Assembly (NCBI GenBank): GCA_964369685.1
Contig: CAYJFB010000012.1
Location: forward strand, 1-64,000
DNA from: Avidesulfovibrio sp964369685
Lineage (GTDB): Bacteria > Desulfobacterota > Desulfovibrionia > Desulfovibrionales > Desulfovibrionaceae
Length of the DNA stretch: 64,000 nt
Direction: 5' to 3'
The position numbers and the translations under genes are program-made. Positions 62,735-64,000 of the stretch are shown in pieces. The stretch's first letter is position 1, and each line of letters opens with the position of its first letter. The notes under the pieces are model-generated. The model saw nothing but the letters and a program-made list of their open reading frames with translations, was not told the origin of the DNA and ran no database searches.

Positions 62735-62778
62735 ACTGTAACAAATGGGTATAAGAAATATGTATGTGGTGTTACAGT
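62735..62778 (-). promoter_or_regulatory. Inverted TGTWACA sites upstream of the S24-like gene
   Basis: ACTGTAACA (62735-62743) and TGTTACAGT (62770-62778) are exact inverted copies 26 bases apart; each contains the self-complementary heptamer TGTWACA. They lie about 95-135 bases before the regulator gene and close to the hflC stop. A two-site operator for the regulator is a reasonable guess. Confidence 0.5.
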
Positions 62779-62800
62779 AAAAAATGTGTCAGAGCGGTAT

Positions 62801-63655
62801 CTAGTCCTTTTGAGTAAGCGGCTCCAAGAAAGGAGACTCTGAACTGAGAATGAGTCTTGTGTTATGTTCGAGACTTTTTTTCAAAGCTTCAAGCCCGCGT
62901 TGAAAACTGTAAAAATCCGGATTTTTTGAAAACGCATCTGCAAAAATGTGTGCAGCTTGTGCATCGCCTTCACCGTTGATGATGGCTGCGGATTTGTTGG
63001 CTTCGGCGAGGATCACGGCTTGTTCGCGATCGGCTTCGGAACGAAGTTTCAACGCTTCTTCGGTGCCTTCAGAACGATATTGTTTAGCTTGACGTTCACG
63101 TTCGGCACGCATTCTGCCAAAAATGGCGCGTTGGTTTTCGGTTGGCAAGTCTGTCCTTTTGATACGCACATCAACAACTTCAATGCCATATTCTTTCATA
63201 ATTGCCGACGTGCGTTTGGTGACGTCTTCCATAATGCTTGCGCGGTTGCTTGAAACCACTTCTGTCAGTGTGTGTCGTCCGACTTGGGCGCGCAGTTGTG
63301 AATAGACCACATCGTCGAGTCTGGCTTGGGCTCTTGGAATCGTGCGCACATTACGGTAAAATGCTAAGGGATCGCTGATCAACCAACGTGCATAGTTATC
63401 AAGTACAATCGCTTTTTTATCGCTGGTTAAGGCTTCTGCGGGGCGAGCGTCATAGTCCAAAATACGCGCATCAAACAACACCACATTTTGGATAAAAGGG
63501 AGTTTGAAATGCAGTCCGGGGCCAAAAACCTTGTCTACAGGTTCACCCAGTTGCAACACAAGGGCTTTTTCGGTTTGTTGGACAGTAAAAAAGGACTGTG
63601 AACCAAGTCCAACGGCGGCAACAAACAGAAGAATCAATATATTTACTTTAGTCAT
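62801..63655 (-). CDS. hflC: HflC protein, FtsH modulator
   Basis: 284 residues. One N-terminal membrane anchor (about 5-23) and an SPFH/PHB domain (about 25-200, with QQTEKALVLQLGEP and HFKLPFIQNVVLFDARI), followed by a helical segment (RMRAERERQAKQYRSEGTEEA). HflC forms a membrane complex with HflK that restrains the FtsH protease. Start at 63655 with AAGGA 8 bases upstream. hflK ends 46 bases upstream. Confidence 0.95.
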   Translation of the reverse strand: MTKVNILILLFVAAVGLGSQSFFTVQQTEKALVLQLGEPVDKVFGPGLHFKLPFIQNVVLFDARILDYDARPAEALTSDKKAIVLDNYARWLISDPLAFYRNVRTIPRAQARLDDVVYSQLRAQVGRHTLTEVVSSNRASIMEDVTKRTSAIMKEYGIEVVDVRIKRTDLPTENQRAIFGRMRAERERQAKQYRSEGTEEALKLRSEADREQAVILAEANKSAAIINGEGDAQAAHIFADAFSKNPDFYSFQRGLEALKKSLEHNTRLILSSESPFLEPLTQKD

Positions 63656-63701
63656 AAAGGGGATCCTTAAAAGTGATTTCTGCAAACGTTGTTTCTGCCG
63701 T

Positions 63702-64000
63702 TTAAGGCAATTTGGGGGCAGAGATGTCTGAAAGCGTTTGAGCCTGTTTGGAAATTTTCGGTGTTTGCACGACACGTTCCGAGCTTGGTGTGTTTGAAAG
63801 CAAAGGCAGGAGCGGAACGCTGTTTTCTCCGAAATTTTTGGGCAAAATCAATTTTTCCATACCCGGTTGAGCAAGCATAGATTCCATTGTTTCAAGGTAC
63901 AGGCGTTTTTTGGTTACGTCTTCAGATGTTTCGTAGGCTTCAAGGATAGCCAAAAAGCGTTGTGTTTCACCTTCGGCGTTACGCAAACGAGTTTCTTTGT
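63702..64000 (-). CDS. hflK: HflK, 3' end only
   Basis: The C-terminal part of HflK runs off the right edge. The readable ~99 codons contain RNAEGETQRFLAILEAYETS and TKKRLYLETMESML, the conserved end of the SPFH core, then a Pro/Ser-rich tail. The 5' part is outside the window. Pairs with hflC downstream. Confidence 0.9.
   Translation of the reverse strand, partial: KETRLRNAEGETQRFLAILEAYETSEDVTKKRLYLETMESMLAQPGMEKLILPKNFGENSVPLLPLLSNTPSSERVVQTPKISKQAQTLSDISAPKLP

Overview
The window looks like a chromosomal contig of a Gram-negative bacterium of the Desulfovibrionaceae/Desulfovibrionales. The GC content is unusually low for that group (low-to-mid 40s by eye, not computed). Pointers are a PxxKW-type Cys-rich small protein, a CobA-HemD fusion, an IscA/HesB-like protein with an in-frame UGA, and a full outer-membrane/LPS gene set (kdsB, hldC, lptF, lptG, O-antigen ligase). 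A block of exactly 100 N shows that this is a draft assembly. The species is not resolved; a gut-associated low-GC relative is possible but is inference.

Layout. 0.2-2.3 kb: tRNA-Ala, cheV and ispH (minus strand). 2.7-5.3 kb: a small conserved-looking gene, then a zinc-ribbon/Yip1 membrane protein and a lipoprotein. 5.5-8.3 kb: a zinc/manganese ABC importer (znuA-znuC-znuB), AT-rich and with a Firmicutes-like binding protein. 8.3-11.7 kb: an acylating methylmalonate-semialdehyde dehydrogenase, a Crp/Fnr regulator and a DUF368/PopT lipid carrier transporter. 11.9-15.7 kb: an orphan hypothetical protein facing a 1030-residue protein with two J-like domains, zinc ribbons, TPR and fibronectin-like segments, the least explained gene here. 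15.8-21.9 kb: a radical SAM protein diverging from mreB, mreC, mreD, mrdA and hldC (cell shape and heptose activation). 22.2-24.6 kb: pyk and an HD-GYP protein, closed by a strong terminator. 24.8-30.0 kb: polyamine importer potABC without potD, preceded by relA/spoT. 30.2-33.7 kb: cobU, a HAD phosphatase, a glycosyltransferase and an O-antigen ligase in one tight run. 34.1-36.9 kb: PxxKW protein, mnmG and an NlpC/P60 lipoprotein. 37.1-41.1 kb: TPR protein, carA, kdsB and polyprenyl synthase. 41.3-42.5 kb: DUF2065, pyrE and, opposite, the UGA-containing IscA-like gene. 42.7-47.4 kb: lptF, lptG, xseA, xseB and a TauE/SafE exporter. 47.5-54.1 kb: LysR regulator, TonB-dependent receptor, siderophore-type binding protein (with the N gap), exbB, exbD and tonB. 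54.2-57.8 kb: uvrA and DUF554. 58.0-64.0 kb: cobA-hemD, ribF, a lytic transglycosylase, an S24-like regulator lacking its catalytic serine, hflC and the 3' end of hflK, which leaves the window.

How it works together. Most of the window is housekeeping: envelope building (Mre/PBP2, LptFG, heptose and Kdo activation, O-antigen ligation, murein hydrolases), stress and signalling (RelA/SpoT, HD-GYP, CheV) and cofactor synthesis (isoprenoids, cobamide, sirohaem, FAD). The accessory interest lies in metal acquisition (Zn importer; TonB/receptor/binding-protein set), the selenoprotein call at 42172-42483, the large J-like/zinc-ribbon protein at 12621-15713, and a recurring G-tract/C-tract hairpin found at five or more gene ends.
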